From BD2-11 sp965221785 (GTDB taxonomy: Bacteria > Gemmatimonadota > Gemmatimonadetes > Longimicrobiales > Gaopeijiaceae), in NCBI GenBank assembly GCA_965221785.1, contig CBDCSR010000002.1, positions 1-64,000 of the forward strand: a stretch of DNA of 64,000 nucleotides, read 5' to 3'. Below, piece after piece: positions 44,123 to 53,405 of the stretch. Both the position numbers and the translations under genes were made by a program. Position 1 is the first letter of the stretch, and every line of letters begins with the position of its first letter. A model generated the notes under the pieces. The model had not been told where the DNA came from and did no database searches. It was given only the letters and a program-made list of their open reading frames with translations.

Positions 44123-45004
44123 TCAGCCCCCCATCGCCTCCAGCGCCCGCATGACCGCGCGATAGCGCCGGTCCACGCTCCGGAACCCCAGATTCGCCAG
44201 GTAGATGTTGCGCACACCGGCTCCCCGCAGCGCCCGGATGCTGCGCGCGCAGATCTCCGCGGCGCTCGCGCCGGCCGCGAACTCGCGTGTGATCTCCTCC
44301 GCTGGCATCGGGAGAAACCGGCTGAGCCGACGCAGTGTGCCCGGATTCGCGCTGCGGTAGAAGAAGACGCCGAAAATGGCGGGGATGCCGACGCCCCGGC
44401 GGTCCAGTTCCTCCAGAAAACGCTCCACGGCGGGCAGCGCGTGGTGCGACACGATCTGGGTAAGGAAGAAGTCGGCCTCGAAGTCGCCGCGCGCGATGTA
44501 GTCGACCTGGGCGGCGGGGTCGGCGTGCGGATTCGCCCATCCCCCCAGCCTGAGCGCCGGGAACTCGCACCGGATGAGGTCCCGCAACTGGTACCCGTGC
44601 TCGACGCAGCGCGCAGGGGGCCCGGTGGTGTCGCCGCCCACCACGGCGAGCGCCTCGCAGCCGTTTGAGACCGCTCGCCGGGCGAACATCATGCAGTAGT
44701 CGAGCGAGTGTTTGGCGGTCAGGAAGGGGATGATGCGCGAGGCTGGCACCCCGCGCGCCAGGTTGGCGGCAACGTGGCCGAGGCTCTCCTCCTCGGCGGC
44801 ATCGACCGCGTTGTCGGTGAGGAAGATGTAGCGGTCGTCGCGCGCCAGCCGCTCCAGTGTGTGGTACATGTCGATCCAGGCATCCATCCCCGCGGCGTAG
44901 GAGAGCCCGCTGCGCGGCGGCCGCAGTTCGACGGTGATGGTCGGCTCGGGCGCGCGAAGGCGCGCCAGCAGGCCGTTGCGCTGCACTCCCCGCGCGGTGT
45001 TCAC
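44123..45004 (-). CDS. Methylenetetrahydrofolate reductase-like protein
   Basis: 293 residues, an MTHFR barrel: TITVELRPPRSG near the N-terminus, DRYIFLTDNAVDAAEE, IPFLTAKHSLDYCMMFARRA, ALAVVGGDTTG, DFFLTQIVSHHALPAVERFL, GIPAIFGVFFYRS. It reduces methylene-THF to methyl-THF, the donor for MetH. The start is a GTG that lies only 4-14 bp from the motif CCCTGACGTAA and the relic integrase, so the native upstream region, promoter and perhaps first codons have been replaced by the insertion. It is convergent with the permease gene. Confidence 0.88.
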   Translation of the reverse strand: MNTARGVQRNGLLARLRAPEPTITVELRPPRSGLSYAAGMDAWIDMYHTLERLARDDRYIFLTDNAVDAAEEESLGHVAANLARGVPASRIIPFLTAKHSLDYCMMFARRAVSNGCEALAVVGGDTTGPPARCVEHGYQLRDLIRCEFPALRLGGWANPHADPAAQVDYIARGDFEADFFLTQIVSHHALPAVERFLEELDRRGVGIPAIFGVFFYRSANPGTLRRLSRFLPMPAEEITREFAAGASAAEICARSIRALRGAGVRNIYLANLGFRSVDRRYRAVMRALEAMGG

Positions 45005-45007
45005 TAA

Positions 45008-45018
45008 CCCTGACGTAA
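45008..45018. repeat. CCCTGACGTAA motif at island edge, copy 1
   Basis: Lies exactly between the MTHFR start and the relic integrase. The same 11-mer occurs at 46944-46954, and with one change inverted at 60254-60264. Candidate attachment-site core. Confidence 0.4.
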
Positions 45019-45305
45019 GCCCTCCAAAGCTGTCCCTCGTCGGCTCGCTGGTAGCACCGAAGCACCGCCTTGGCGGTCTTCCAGCCGCCCAGCTCGCACA
45101 GCACCTTCAGCGGCTGGTCCATCAGGTCCGCGGCAATTTGCGCCTCAGCCCACTCGCGCTGCCCCAGCGACCGGATGAGCGTTCACCCGTTCTCGCGCCA
45201 CTCAATCTGGAAGATGCCGGTTCTCGGATCCGGGAACACCCGCACCCGGTTCCGGCCCCAATCGCCGGCCCCGTCGGAGCGCCGACTTCGTTTCGTGCGT
45301 GCCAT
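45019..45305 (-). pseudogene. Integrase relic with internal deletion and stop
   Basis: Third member of the integrase family in this window. The N-terminal 40 codons (MARTKRSRRSDGAGDWGRNR onward) match the start of the intact copies. A TGA follows at 45183-45185, then IRSLGQREWAEAQ jumps directly to DLMDQPLKVLCELGGWKTAK and CYQRADEGQL, the C-terminal end. Some 260 residues, including the catalytic Arg and HxxR box, are missing. The leader (GTAGTCCATCGAG, AGAGGAATCGAACG) is also conserved. It cannot encode an active recombinase. Confidence 0.88.
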
Positions 45306-45953
45306 CGTTCGATTCCTCTCTCGATGGACTACACGACCTGCGCAACCGAATCTCGCTGGACGACGGACGCTTGACCAGTGCGGCACCCGAGCCGTCCGCT
45401 TCTGGAAAGCGATGGAGGAGCGGCTGGCGGAGGCCGTTCCGCATCCGGGACCGCACCGGACGGCTCGGGACCATGGCCCGCGGACGCGACTTGACGCCGC
45501 CGAAGGCCCTCTCTCGATTTCTCTCGGCAGTGACCATCAGATCGTCCTTGCGAGCAGGACCGTCCCCAAGCACAGAATCGGAGACACCGGACGAAACGAG
45601 GCCGCCCGATCTCTTGGGAAGAGGCGTTCTACCGCAATCTTGCCGCCGTGGCGATCCTCTGGTCACGTAGCATCGTCCTCATCTCAGGGCCGGCCACCAT
45701 CGCGGCCACATCAAGATTCCGTCATCTTATCCTACATGCGCTCGCCCCCCCTCCACCCTCGTCCGTTTCACCGAACAAGGCGCAACGGAGCGCTTCCAGA
45801 TACCATACCGAAATCGAACAGACGAGCGATGGGCGATGAACAGGCTCGAGACAATGCGGAAAGAAGCGAAGGGCATTCAGCGCACGCGCAGGTGGCCGCG
45901 ACGCCTCAGCGCCGGCCGGCGGGGCGAACGTGTGTCGTGCCCTGCCGAACCGC
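45306..45953. other. Region between integrase relic and acetyltransferase, no supported gene
   Basis: About 650 bp. Open frames exist on both strands but are Arg/Pro/Ser-rich with no binding sites or motifs. The first ~60 bases are the relic leader; the palindrome found upstream of the two intact integrases is not present here. Confidence 0.4.
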
Positions 45954-46382
45954 ATGACCGCGACACTGCATATTCGACCTTACAGCGAGGCTGACGAGCG
46001 CGCCGTTGTGGCGCTGTGGCGCGATAGCGGCTTGGCGGTGCCGCAGAACGACCCTGTGAAGGACATCGGACGGAAGCTGCACATGCAGCGCGATCTTTTC
46101 TTGGTTGGCTCCCTCGATGGGCGCGTCGTGGCTACGGTCATGGCGGGCTACGAGGGGCATCGGGGCTGGATCAACTACCTGGCCGTGGCCCCCGACTGCC
46201 GCCGGCAGGGGTTTGGCCTCCGCATGATGGATGCGGCGGAGGGACGCCTGCGGGCCATGGGCTGTCCCAAGATCAACCTGCAGGTCAGGCGGTCAAACAC
46301 CCAAGCGGTGGACTTCTACCGGTCCATCGGCTTCGTCGAGGACGCGACGATCAGCATGGGCAAACGGTTGGTGGAGGACTGA
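45954..46382 (+). CDS. ypeA: YpeA-like GNAT acetyltransferase
   Basis: 142 residues. GNAT fold with the acetyl-CoA loop as CRRQGFG (usual R/Q-x-x-G-x-G/A). Closely follows the YpeA pattern: NDPVKDIGRKL, LFLVGSLDGRVVATVMAGYE, GHRGWINYLAVAP, MGCPKINLQVRRSN, FYRSIGF, ending SMGKRLVED. It transfers acetyl from acetyl-CoA to an amine; the natural substrate is not known. Start chosen at the ATG giving MTATLHIRPY. It is cargo of the second mobile zone. Confidence 0.9.
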   Translation: MTATLHIRPYSEADERAVVALWRDSGLAVPQNDPVKDIGRKLHMQRDLFLVGSLDGRVVATVMAGYEGHRGWINYLAVAPDCRRQGFGLRMMDAAEGRLRAMGCPKINLQVRRSNTQAVDFYRSIGFVEDATISMGKRLVED

Positions 46383-46436
46383 CCGCCTGCGGCCCCACAC
46401 CCTGGTGATGCAACCGTGTCGTTCGCGTGTGCGGGC

Positions 46437-46673
46437 GTGGCTCCAGATCACACGGTTACGGATTCCGATCTTCTCATTGAAGCCAGATACGTGCGGGGGA
46501 ACACATCCCCGTAGAAGGCGTCAGAGGGCATTGCCGCCGACCTCGCCAACCATCCAGAGAGAGCCCATATCCTGCTCATCGTGTACGACCCCGACAGGCG
46601 GGTTACGAACGATCATCGGTTTGCGCGCGATTTCGAATGCCGGCGCCGCTGCCCGATTCTGGTCGTGCGATGA
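46437..46673 (+). pseudogene. C-terminal relic of a PD-(D/E)xK-type nuclease
   Basis: Reading from 46437: VTDSDLLIEARYVRG, then a TAG at 46512-46514, then EGIAADLANHPERAHILLIV, YDPDRRVTNDHRFARDFECR and CPILVVR before a stop. The pattern I-E-x-R/K-Y-x-R, I-x-x-D, and YDPxRxI-x-D--F--DFE is that of a C-terminal nuclease domain seen in restriction-like and defence proteins. The upstream part is missing and a stop interrupts the motif, so this is a remnant of a lost defence gene. Family assignment is tentative. Confidence 0.6.
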
Positions 46674-46872
46674 CCCTGCCGTCCGGTCCGAAGACCTGCC
46701 CGTGACCAGCGAAGGGGAAGGATCGCTGGTGTACCGCTGGAAGCCGAGCCACTGAAAGCTGCTGAGGGGTCCGAGCTCGCCGCTGCCACGCGATGTGTCA
46801 CTTGCCAAATTGCCGCCATTCTGAGCGGCTTTTCTGCCATTCCGTTAGGGTCGAATCAGCTATTGCCCCACC

Positions 46873-46930
46873 GGCAAGGGTGGCAGATCGTCCAGTCCCA
46901 GTTCAACCTGGCGATTGCTTGCCGTGATTC
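46873..46930 (+). repeat. Dispersed repeat R, copy 2
   Basis: GGCAAGGGTGGCAGATCG then TCCAGTCCCAGTTCAACCT, ending GCTTGCCGTGATTC. The terminal arms are GGCAAG/CTTGCC, changed on both sides relative to the GGCAGG/CCTGCC of the other copies. It lies ~120 bp beyond the 3' end of the second integrase. Confidence 0.75.
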
Positions 46931-46943
46931 GCTCCCCCCTTGA

Positions 46944-46954
46944 CCCTGACGTAA
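46944..46954. repeat. CCCTGACGTAA motif, copy 2
   Basis: Followed by CGGCGGAA. Fourteen bases downstream of repeat R copy 2 and ~100 bp from the integrase stop codon. Confidence 0.4.
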
Positions 46955-47052
46955 CGGCGGAAGCGCTCAGGATTCTATCTTGTGCGATCACTTGATGTTA
47001 TGGGATTTCTGGGTCTAATTCCCGCTGTCTGACTCCCGCCGAGTGGAGAACC

Positions 47053-48210
47053 TCAACCGTGAGGTCTCCGGCGGGCTTCCAGTGCCTTCCGAAGCTGTCC
47101 CTCGTCGGCTCTCTGGTAGCACTGGAGCACCGTCTTGGCGGTCTTCCAGCCGCCCAACTCGCAGAGCACCTTGAGCGGCTGATCCATCAGGTCGGACGCA
47201 AACTTGCGTCTCAACGAATGCCAGCCTCTCCCACGCTTCGGTTCGAGCCCCGCCAGCGTCTGGGCTCGGTACCACCAAGCTCGCACCAACGACCGGCCCG
47301 CGCACTTGGAGGCATCCCTCGGCGCGGGCAGCACCGGAGCGTCCTCATGCCCCGAACTCCTCTCCCTCGCCTCCTCAAGGACGGCCAACGCTTCCGCCGT
47401 CACCGGGGTCCGGTGCTCATAGCCGGTCTTCTCGTGCTCCGCGCGCCACCGCACGATCCCGGCCTCGAAGTCGATGTCCGAGAACCGGAGTTGACGGATG
47501 GCCCCGATTCGGTGTCCCGTCTCGTGAGCAAGCACGAGCGCGACGTGGAACCGCCAGTCCGCCTGCCGGGACACCCCGAGAAGCGCTTGGTACTCTTCCT
47601 CGGACAACACCACCCGCGTAGGGTTCTTCTCCGTGGGCGCCCTAAGCCCTCTCAGCGGATTCGACGCGAGCAGGAGCTTGCCCCGCTCGTCCCTGGACTT
47701 GGATGCCCAGTTGAGCACGGCGATCAGGAACTTCAGGTCGTGCTCGATGGTTCGGTCGGACACTGGCCTTCCGCTCGGGCTTATCCCGCCCGCCCGACGT
47801 GCCCGGATGAACCGGTCCCAATCGCGCTGGGAGAGCGTCTCGGGACGGCGGCCCCCTCCGAAGAATCGGAGGAACATCCTCGTCGCGGCCCGGTCGGACC
47901 GCTGGGATGTCTCCGCCTTTGTGGGCGTCACCTCCTCACCGTAGATTTCAAACAGCTTGTCCAGCGTGAGTGGTTCGGGCTTGGCATCGGCCTTTCCGTT
48001 GGGCGCGTCGATGAACCCGGCGGCGAACTGATCCGCCTGCCTCTTCGCGCGTCGCCAGTCGCGGTGTTTCAGCGACCGGGTGAGCCTGCGCCCGTTCTCG
48101 CGCCACTCCACCTGGAACAGGCCGGTTTTCGGGTCAGGGAACACCCGGACCCTGTTCCGGCCCCACTCGCCGGCGCCGTAGCTCCGGCGGCTTCGTTTCG
48201 TGCGTGCCAT
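47053..48210 (-). CDS. Tyrosine recombinase/integrase, copy 2
   Basis: 385 residues, paralogue of the integrase at 16659-17819 along its whole length (same MARTKRSRRSYGAGEWGRNR start). Catalytic Arg in HETGHRIGAIRQL, HxxR box in HSLRRKFAS, GGW, and nucleophile in TVLQCYQ. All key residues are present, so it should be active. The start has AGAGGA eight bases upstream. Its 5' region repeats the hairpin and palindrome of copy 1. Likely mobiliser of the 45-54 kb zone. Confidence 0.93.
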   Translation of the reverse strand: MARTKRSRRSYGAGEWGRNRVRVFPDPKTGLFQVEWRENGRRLTRSLKHRDWRRAKRQADQFAAGFIDAPNGKADAKPEPLTLDKLFEIYGEEVTPTKAETSQRSDRAATRMFLRFFGGGRRPETLSQRDWDRFIRARRAGGISPSGRPVSDRTIEHDLKFLIAVLNWASKSRDERGKLLLASNPLRGLRAPTEKNPTRVVLSEEEYQALLGVSRQADWRFHVALVLAHETGHRIGAIRQLRFSDIDFEAGIVRWRAEHEKTGYEHRTPVTAEALAVLEEARERSSGHEDAPVLPAPRDASKCAGRSLVRAWWYRAQTLAGLEPKRGRGWHSLRRKFASDLMDQPLKVLCELGGWKTAKTVLQCYQRADEGQLRKALEARRRPHG

Positions 48211-48445
48211 CGTTCGATTCCTCTCGATTCGATGGACTGCACGATCTGCGCGAACGAAAGCTCGCGTGGGCGGCGGTTTTCCGCTAGTCTTCGGTTGACC
48301 GTCTTTGGCACGGTCGGCCGTCGGGGGGAGGGCGCGGGATCAGGCTCGCGGGGCAGCCGGCACGGGGGCGTTGGTTTCTGCGGTTTGTGGGGGAGCCAGA
48401 TGTGTTAACGCTTCACGTTAACCTCTGGCCGGGGGATGCCCCCGG
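48211..48445 (-). promoter_or_regulatory. Conserved pre-integrase region, copy 2
   Basis: Same order as copy 1, on the minus strand. The leader GCAGATCGTGCAGTCCATCGA lies near the start codon. The palindrome CGTTAAC-TGAAG-type core is at 48396-48428 (arms CCAGA/TCTGG). The hairpin CCGGGGG-ATG-CCCCCGG is at 48429-48445. Relative to copy 1 the hairpin has changed at both members of one base pair (T-A to C-G), so the fold is kept. Confidence 0.65.
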
Positions 48446-49307
48446 ACCCCCAGAACGACATTTCCGCGCGCCACGAGGACGCCGCCCGGCATGGTCCGTC
48501 CCCCGCATGCCCCAGGCCGAACGCAAGAGCCGCATGAGCAGCGTGCGCGCGGGACTAGACCGGCGGACCGGCCTCCCCGACCTGCTCCGGGCTTTGCGCC
48601 CGCCGGTCCTCCCCGTCTCCGGGGCGGGCGGAGCCCGTCCCTCCGACCGGGCCGTTTGGACGGGATTCGTTCCCTCCCCCTTCCGTCCGGGGTGGGGAGG
48701 GGATTTGACCCCGGCAGGAGGAACGGACGGAGTCCGTGCCGGAGGCCGGGGGGACCGGCGCCGAAGCGGTGGCAACGCAGACCAAGTCGCTCGCCGGTCA
48801 CTCCGCGGACTCAGCCGCGAAGCCGACGGGCATCGACCGGCGGTGATCGGCCGCCGTCGGGAGAACATCCGGCGACGGGCCGACCGGGGGGACCTTCGGA
48901 CCCCAACCGCGAACGCTGCCGGAGCGGGGTTGTGCCGGGGGTCAGAGGGGGCGCGGCCCCCCGCCAGCCTCCGCAGGGGACTGACGGGAGTGTGGCCACA
49001 CGGAGTAAGCTGTATGTGGACGCCCCCAGTTGGGCAAGCGCGGATTCAGAACCGAGTTGGTGGCAGTGGGCCAAGTACTGTCGTATGTCCGGCCTCTTGA
49101 TGCAGCGCTTGTTTGGCTGCGGGCCCGTATGGTGTGCGTGAGATCGGATCCAAATCGGCTTGGCGGGCTCATGAGGCCCTTCAGCATACACTGGTTTTTC
49201 CGATCCCGTCTTGTCGACCGTTTGCCCTTACCCGTTTCTGCGTCCTGCTGCCCACACCTCCCCGACAGCGTCTTTGCTTTTCGGCTTTTTCTCCTTTCTC
49301 CGCCCGC
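48446..49307. other. Region between integrase 2 and IS110, no supported gene
   Basis: 860 bp. Frames on either strand are dominated by Arg, Pro and Gly and have no ribosome binding sites. I see no gene, RNA or repeat here beyond GC-rich runs. The left end of the IS110 element lies somewhere in the last part; IS110 elements lack clear terminal inverted repeats. Confidence 0.4.
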
Positions 49308-50072
49308 TCAGGCGGCAGTGCGAACCCGGTAGGTCTCCTTCTTCGTGGCCAGCGCCCAGACCGTCCGCGCGGTCTTGTTGGCGAGCGCCACTGCCACCAG
49401 CCTCTTCGGCTTGCGTGCCAACATCCCGCCCAGCCACGGATCCATGATCTCGCCACGCCGGACCGCGTGCTGGATAACCGTCATGGCTCCCGTGACCAAG
49501 AGCCGCCTGAGGTTGCGCTGGCCCATTTTTGAGATCCGGCCCAGCCTCGGCTTGCCTCCGGTCGTGTGTTGCCGGGGCACGAGGCCGAGCCAGGCCGAGA
49601 AGTCGCGGCCGCGCCGGAAGCTCTCCATCGGCGGCGCGAAGGCCTGGATGGCCATCGCGGTGACCGGCCCGATGCCCGGGATCGTCATCAGGCGAGCCGT
49701 CTCTTCGTCCTCCCGTGCCCTCCGCAGGAGTTCACGGTCGAGTCCGTCGATCTTCTCATCGAGCTCGTCGATCCGCCCAAACAGCAGCCAGCCCAGTTCG
49801 ACGACCGCCTCCGGCAGGCCCGAGTCCCCGTCTTCGAGCACTGCGGCCAGTTGCCCGATCCGGGCTCTGCCCTTTGGAGCGACGATGCCGTACTCGACCA
49901 GGTGACCCCGAAGCGCGTTGATCGTCTGCGTGCGCTGGCGCACCAGCAGGTCACGCGTGTGAAAGAGCAGCGCCTGCGCTTGCTGCGCCTCCGTCTTCAC
50001 CGCCACGAAGTGCATGGTCGGCCGCTCGGCCGCTTCCGTGATCGCCTCCGCGTCCGCCGCGTCGTTCTTCTG
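49308..50072 (-). pseudogene. IS110-family transposase, C-terminal part (split by RIT element)
   Basis: About 254 codons starting KNDAADAEAI, the sequence that follows FVKR-x-K in IS110 transposases. C-terminal Transposase_20 domain: LMTIPGIGPVTAMAI, FSAWLGLVPRQ-HTTGGK-RLG-ISK-G, and the Ser-region LVTGAM. The N-terminal part (DEDD catalytic domain) is 3.4 kb away at 53518-53781. Joined, the two give ~342 residues, the normal IS110 length, and the junction reads RQK-NDAADAE with no loss. The insertion is therefore recent and clean. Confidence 0.92.
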
Positions 50073-50158
50073 ATATGTTGCGGTCCGGATTATGTGGCGG
50101 AGTGCCTGTGTTGTCCCGTGGGGCCTGAGAAGTCCCCATTCTTCTGCAACATAATTTT
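50067..50158 (+). repeat. RIT left inverted repeat
   Basis: Begins CTTCTGATATGTTGCGG and ends TGCAACATAATTTT. Each end also contains an internal inverted pair (ATTATGT near the middle, ACATAAT at the end), so it may hold several recombinase binding sites. Confidence 0.85.
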
Positions 50159-50164
50159 TCGCAG

Positions 50165-51160
50165 TCAGAGCGCGGCCAGGAAGGTCATCAGCCGTTTGCT
50201 CGTCTTCCACGGGCGATCCGGCCCGGGCTGGGGCGCATCGCAGAGGGCCAACGCCTTTGCCTTCATCTCGATATCGATCTCGGCGTAGATGTTGGTGGTA
50301 TTGAGGCTGGCATGACCGAGCCAGGCGCGGATCGTGTTCAGGTCGACTCCGGCCTGGAGCAGGTGGCAGGCGCTGGTGTGACGGATCGTGTGAGGCGTGA
50401 TCTTCCTTGCGGCGAGGGAGGATACGCGGGCCGCAGAGCGTTCGACGAGCCGGTAGACGCCGAACCGGGTGTAGGGCCTTCGCTGCCGGCTGAGGAAGAC
50501 GGCATCGCGGGCATCCCGTCCCTGCACGAGCTTGGCGAGCACGGCTTCGGTGCGCGGCCACAGCGGACACTGCCGTTGTTTTCCGCCCTTGCCATGGATG
50601 TTGACGAGCGCGTGTCCCGCGTGGCGCCGCCCGATCTGCAGGTCTCCGGCGACGAGCCCCGTCGCTTCGGAGACGCGGGCCCCGGTGTTGTAGAGGAACA
50701 GGAGGAGTGCGTGTTCGATCCGGCCTCTCGGCGTTCGGCGGTCCGGGACCTCGAGCAGATCGCTCATCTCGGTCTTGCTGAGCCAGCCGATCGGCTGCGG
50801 TGTCGCCTTCTTCGAGGCAATGGCGCGGATGCTGGCGCTCCACTCGAGATGTAGGGGATCACGGCTGGCGACGAAGCGTGCGAAGGAACGGATCGCGGAC
50901 AGCCGCTGATTTCGGGTCTGCACGGAGCAGCCGCGGTCACTTTCGAGATGGTCGAGGAACTGCCGCACGCGCCGGGCTGTGAGATCCTGTACCGCAAGCC
51001 GCTCGAGCGGCTTGCGGGCCTTGGTGCCGACGAACCGGAGCAGGAGAGCGAAGGTGTCGCGATAGCTCTTCTGTGTGTTGCGGGCGAGGTTGCGCTCGGT
51101 GACGATGTATTCCGCCAGGAAGCGGCGGAGCCAGGGGCCGAGGGTGCGTGGGCTACTCAT
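50165..51160 (-). CDS. ritC: RIT tyrosine recombinase C
   Basis: 331 residues. Core-binding domain ~10-110 (NTQKSYRDTFALLLRF, RNQRLSAIRSFARF). Catalytic domain: Arg in NTGARVSEATGL, Lys in HGKGGKQRQCP, HxxR in TPHTIRHTSACHLLQ, His in WLGHASLNTTNIYAE with Tyr as nucleophile. All six catalytic residues are present. Third gene of the trio; its start overlaps the previous stop by 8 bp. It ends 6 bp from the left inverted repeat. Its frame is open to the end, so it should be functional. Confidence 0.92.
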   Translation of the reverse strand: MSSPRTLGPWLRRFLAEYIVTERNLARNTQKSYRDTFALLLRFVGTKARKPLERLAVQDLTARRVRQFLDHLESDRGCSVQTRNQRLSAIRSFARFVASRDPLHLEWSASIRAIASKKATPQPIGWLSKTEMSDLLEVPDRRTPRGRIEHALLLFLYNTGARVSEATGLVAGDLQIGRRHAGHALVNIHGKGGKQRQCPLWPRTEAVLAKLVQGRDARDAVFLSRQRRPYTRFGVYRLVERSAARVSSLAARKITPHTIRHTSACHLLQAGVDLNTIRAWLGHASLNTTNIYAEIDIEMKAKALALCDAPQPGPDRPWKTSKRLMTFLAAL

Positions 51161-52103
51161 GGTCTCCTCCGTTGACGTAGGTGTCGAAGCGGACCGAAGC
51201 CTGATGCAGCAGTTCGGGCGTCATGGACAGATAGACTTGGGTGCCGTTGAGATCGGCGTGGCCGAGCCAGGTGGCGAGCACCGGCAGCAACCGCTGGACA
51301 TCAGCGCCCTGCCGGTACCAGGACTCCAGCCGGTGAACGGCCGCGGCATGGCGCAGGGAGTGAAGGCACGGAGCTCGCCGTCCGTCGCTGGCAGCCCCGA
51401 TTCCTGCGGCTTTGAGCAACTTGGCGAACGCGCCGTGGATGGTGCTCTTGGCCAAGGGCGTGCCGTTGCGGTTGGCGAGGAAGGTCGAGGCCCTACCCTT
51501 GGGCAACGGGCGTCGTGCGCGCCTGGCGCCGTAGGCCCTCAACGCATGGGTGAGTCGCGGGGCCACAGGCACGAGGCGGGCTTTGTAGAACTTGGCGTCG
51601 CGGATGGTCAGCAACGCATCGGGCAAGTCGACATCTTCGAGAGTCAGGCGTTGCGCCTCGCCCAACCGCAGCCCCGCGCCGTAGAGGAGCAGGAGCAGCG
51701 CCCGCAGGGTGTCGGAGCCGAGCTGGACCGAACGCTGCCGGGTGACATCGATGGCGCCGAACAGCCTCTGCAACTCGTTGCGGGAGTATACGTAAGGCGG
51801 TGCCGAGGGCGGTGGTCGTGGCTCATCGTCGCGTGGCGGCAGCGGCGAGCTGGTGGCGTAGCCGCGGCTGATCGCGTAGCGGTAAAAGCCGGCCAGCGTG
51901 CTGTACTTGACAGCCCGGCGCCGGGTAAGCGGTCCTCTGCCGGCAAGGAAGCCGAGAACGTCCTCCTCGGCGATGGCGCCGCAGCCGGTGTTCCCACCGA
52001 CATGTTTGCAGAACTGATGCAGGAGGTGCGTACCCGCGTCGAACTTCGCGCCATGGGCCCGGCGCCAGGCGATATAGTGGTCCACCGCAACCCGGAGACT
52101 CAT
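51153..52103 (-). CDS. ritB: RIT tyrosine recombinase B
   Basis: 316 residues. Catalytic Arg in YGAGLRLGEAQRL, HxxR in LHSLRHAAAVHRL, His in WLGHADLNGTQVYLS and Tyr at the VYLS position; Lys in DAKFYKARLVP. Its 5' end overlaps ritA by 4 bp (ATGA) and its 3' end overlaps ritC by 8 bp, so the trio is translated together. In RIT elements all three proteins are thought to act together at the two ends. Confidence 0.92.
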   Translation of the reverse strand: MSLRVAVDHYIAWRRAHGAKFDAGTHLLHQFCKHVGGNTGCGAIAEEDVLGFLAGRGPLTRRRAVKYSTLAGFYRYAISRGYATSSPLPPRDDEPRPPPSAPPYVYSRNELQRLFGAIDVTRQRSVQLGSDTLRALLLLLYGAGLRLGEAQRLTLEDVDLPDALLTIRDAKFYKARLVPVAPRLTHALRAYGARRARRPLPKGRASTFLANRNGTPLAKSTIHGAFAKLLKAAGIGAASDGRRAPCLHSLRHAAAVHRLESWYRQGADVQRLLPVLATWLGHADLNGTQVYLSMTPELLHQASVRFDTYVNGGDHE

Positions 52104-53350
52104 GCCAGGCCCTCCAGGTCGATGTCGGCGACCTCGCGGAGGGTGCCGAGCTGCACCTTGGCGTACACCGCGGTGGACGAGATGCTGCGATGGCCGAGGT
52201 AATCGCCAACCACCTTGAATGAGAGGCCCTGGTCGAGCAAGTGTTGCGCGGCGGCATGGCGTAGCGCGTGCGGACCGCGACGCTTGCCGATGATCCCGAG
52301 ACGATCGAGGCGTCTCCTGACCACCTGTGACATCGCGCTCGAACTCAGCGGACGGATCGGAGCTCGCAGCGTGAGGAACAGCGTCCTACGGGGCCGTCGG
52401 GGACGGACCTCGGTGATGTAACGCACGATTGCCTGGCCGACCCCGCGGGAGAGCGGGTAATGGTGTGTCCGCCCCGGCTTGGGGCAGCGTACCCGCAGCG
52501 TTTCCCCGGCCCAGTCCACATCGTCGAGCCTGAGGCCGGTGACCTCGCCCGAACGCAAGCCATACCCGATCAGTACCATCAGGATGGCACGGTCGCGAAC
52601 ATCGGCCGGCCGGTCGCCCTTGGAGGTTGCGAGAAGGCGTAGCACCTCGTCCCGGTTGAGCCCCTTGGGGACCGTCTCACCGGGATGGAACCGCGACGGC
52701 ATGATCCCATCGGCCAGCCCCGGTGTGCTCCAGCCCCGGCGTTCGGAGAACCGGAAGAACGTGCGCAGACGCTGCGCGTAACCACGGACGGTGATCCGGC
52801 TGCAGCCGCGGGCGTGCCAGCGCGCGACAGCCCGATCGACGTCGGCGATTCCGACCACATCCAGGGTGATGCCCCATTCGTCGAGCCAGTCAAAGAAGCG
52901 ATCGACCGTTTTGCGGCAACCGTGGATCGTCTCTTCCGAACACCCTCGCTCTTTGCGCATCCACGCCCCGAAAACCGCCACCTCGTCGTCGTGGGCGTGT
53001 CGAGCCCTGCAAGGCTCTTCGAGCAGACCGGCGAAGCGCAGCCACCGCAGTGCGTGGCCGACGAAGCCCCGACGTGTCTCCGGCTGCATGCAGCGGTCAA
53101 GCGATCGGGACCCACCACGCTGTGCCCACTGCCTGGCCACCGCCTCGATCCGGGGTATGCCCACGCGCTCGGCTTCACGCAGATCCAGAAGACGAACCAG
53201 ACAGGTCTGAGCAGCCGCGATCCTGCGCAATGTGCGTGGCCGTGCCCCCGACTGCGCACAGTGCCTGAGGTAGACCAGCCGTTCCTCAAGCAGCGGTGCG
53301 GACCAAAGGTCGGATATGGTGCGCGGGTCGACGAACAGATCCTCGAACAT
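52100..53350 (-). CDS. ritA: RIT tyrosine recombinase A
   Basis: 416 residues, the longest and first of the trio, as usual. N-terminal ~190 residues are extra DNA-contact domains (CSEETIHGCRKTVDRFFDW). Catalytic Arg in GYGLRSGEVTGL, HxxR in PHALRHAAAQHLLD, His in YLGHRSISSTAVYAK with Tyr. Start is an ATG with GGAGGCAC about 6 bases upstream. The promoter must lie between 53350 and the right inverted repeat, or within the repeat itself. Confidence 0.92.
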   Translation of the reverse strand: MFEDLFVDPRTISDLWSAPLLEERLVYLRHCAQSGARPRTLRRIAAAQTCLVRLLDLREAERVGIPRIEAVARQWAQRGGSRSLDRCMQPETRRGFVGHALRWLRFAGLLEEPCRARHAHDDEVAVFGAWMRKERGCSEETIHGCRKTVDRFFDWLDEWGITLDVVGIADVDRAVARWHARGCSRITVRGYAQRLRTFFRFSERRGWSTPGLADGIMPSRFHPGETVPKGLNRDEVLRLLATSKGDRPADVRDRAILMVLIGYGLRSGEVTGLRLDDVDWAGETLRVRCPKPGRTHHYPLSRGVGQAIVRYITEVRPRRPRRTLFLTLRAPIRPLSSSAMSQVVRRRLDRLGIIGKRRGPHALRHAAAQHLLDQGLSFKVVGDYLGHRSISSTAVYAKVQLGTLREVADIDLEGLA

Positions 53351-53405
53351 GATCGTGCCTCCTTGGGAAGTGGAGCCATGACCATCGCCAACGAACGAGA
53401 ATCAG

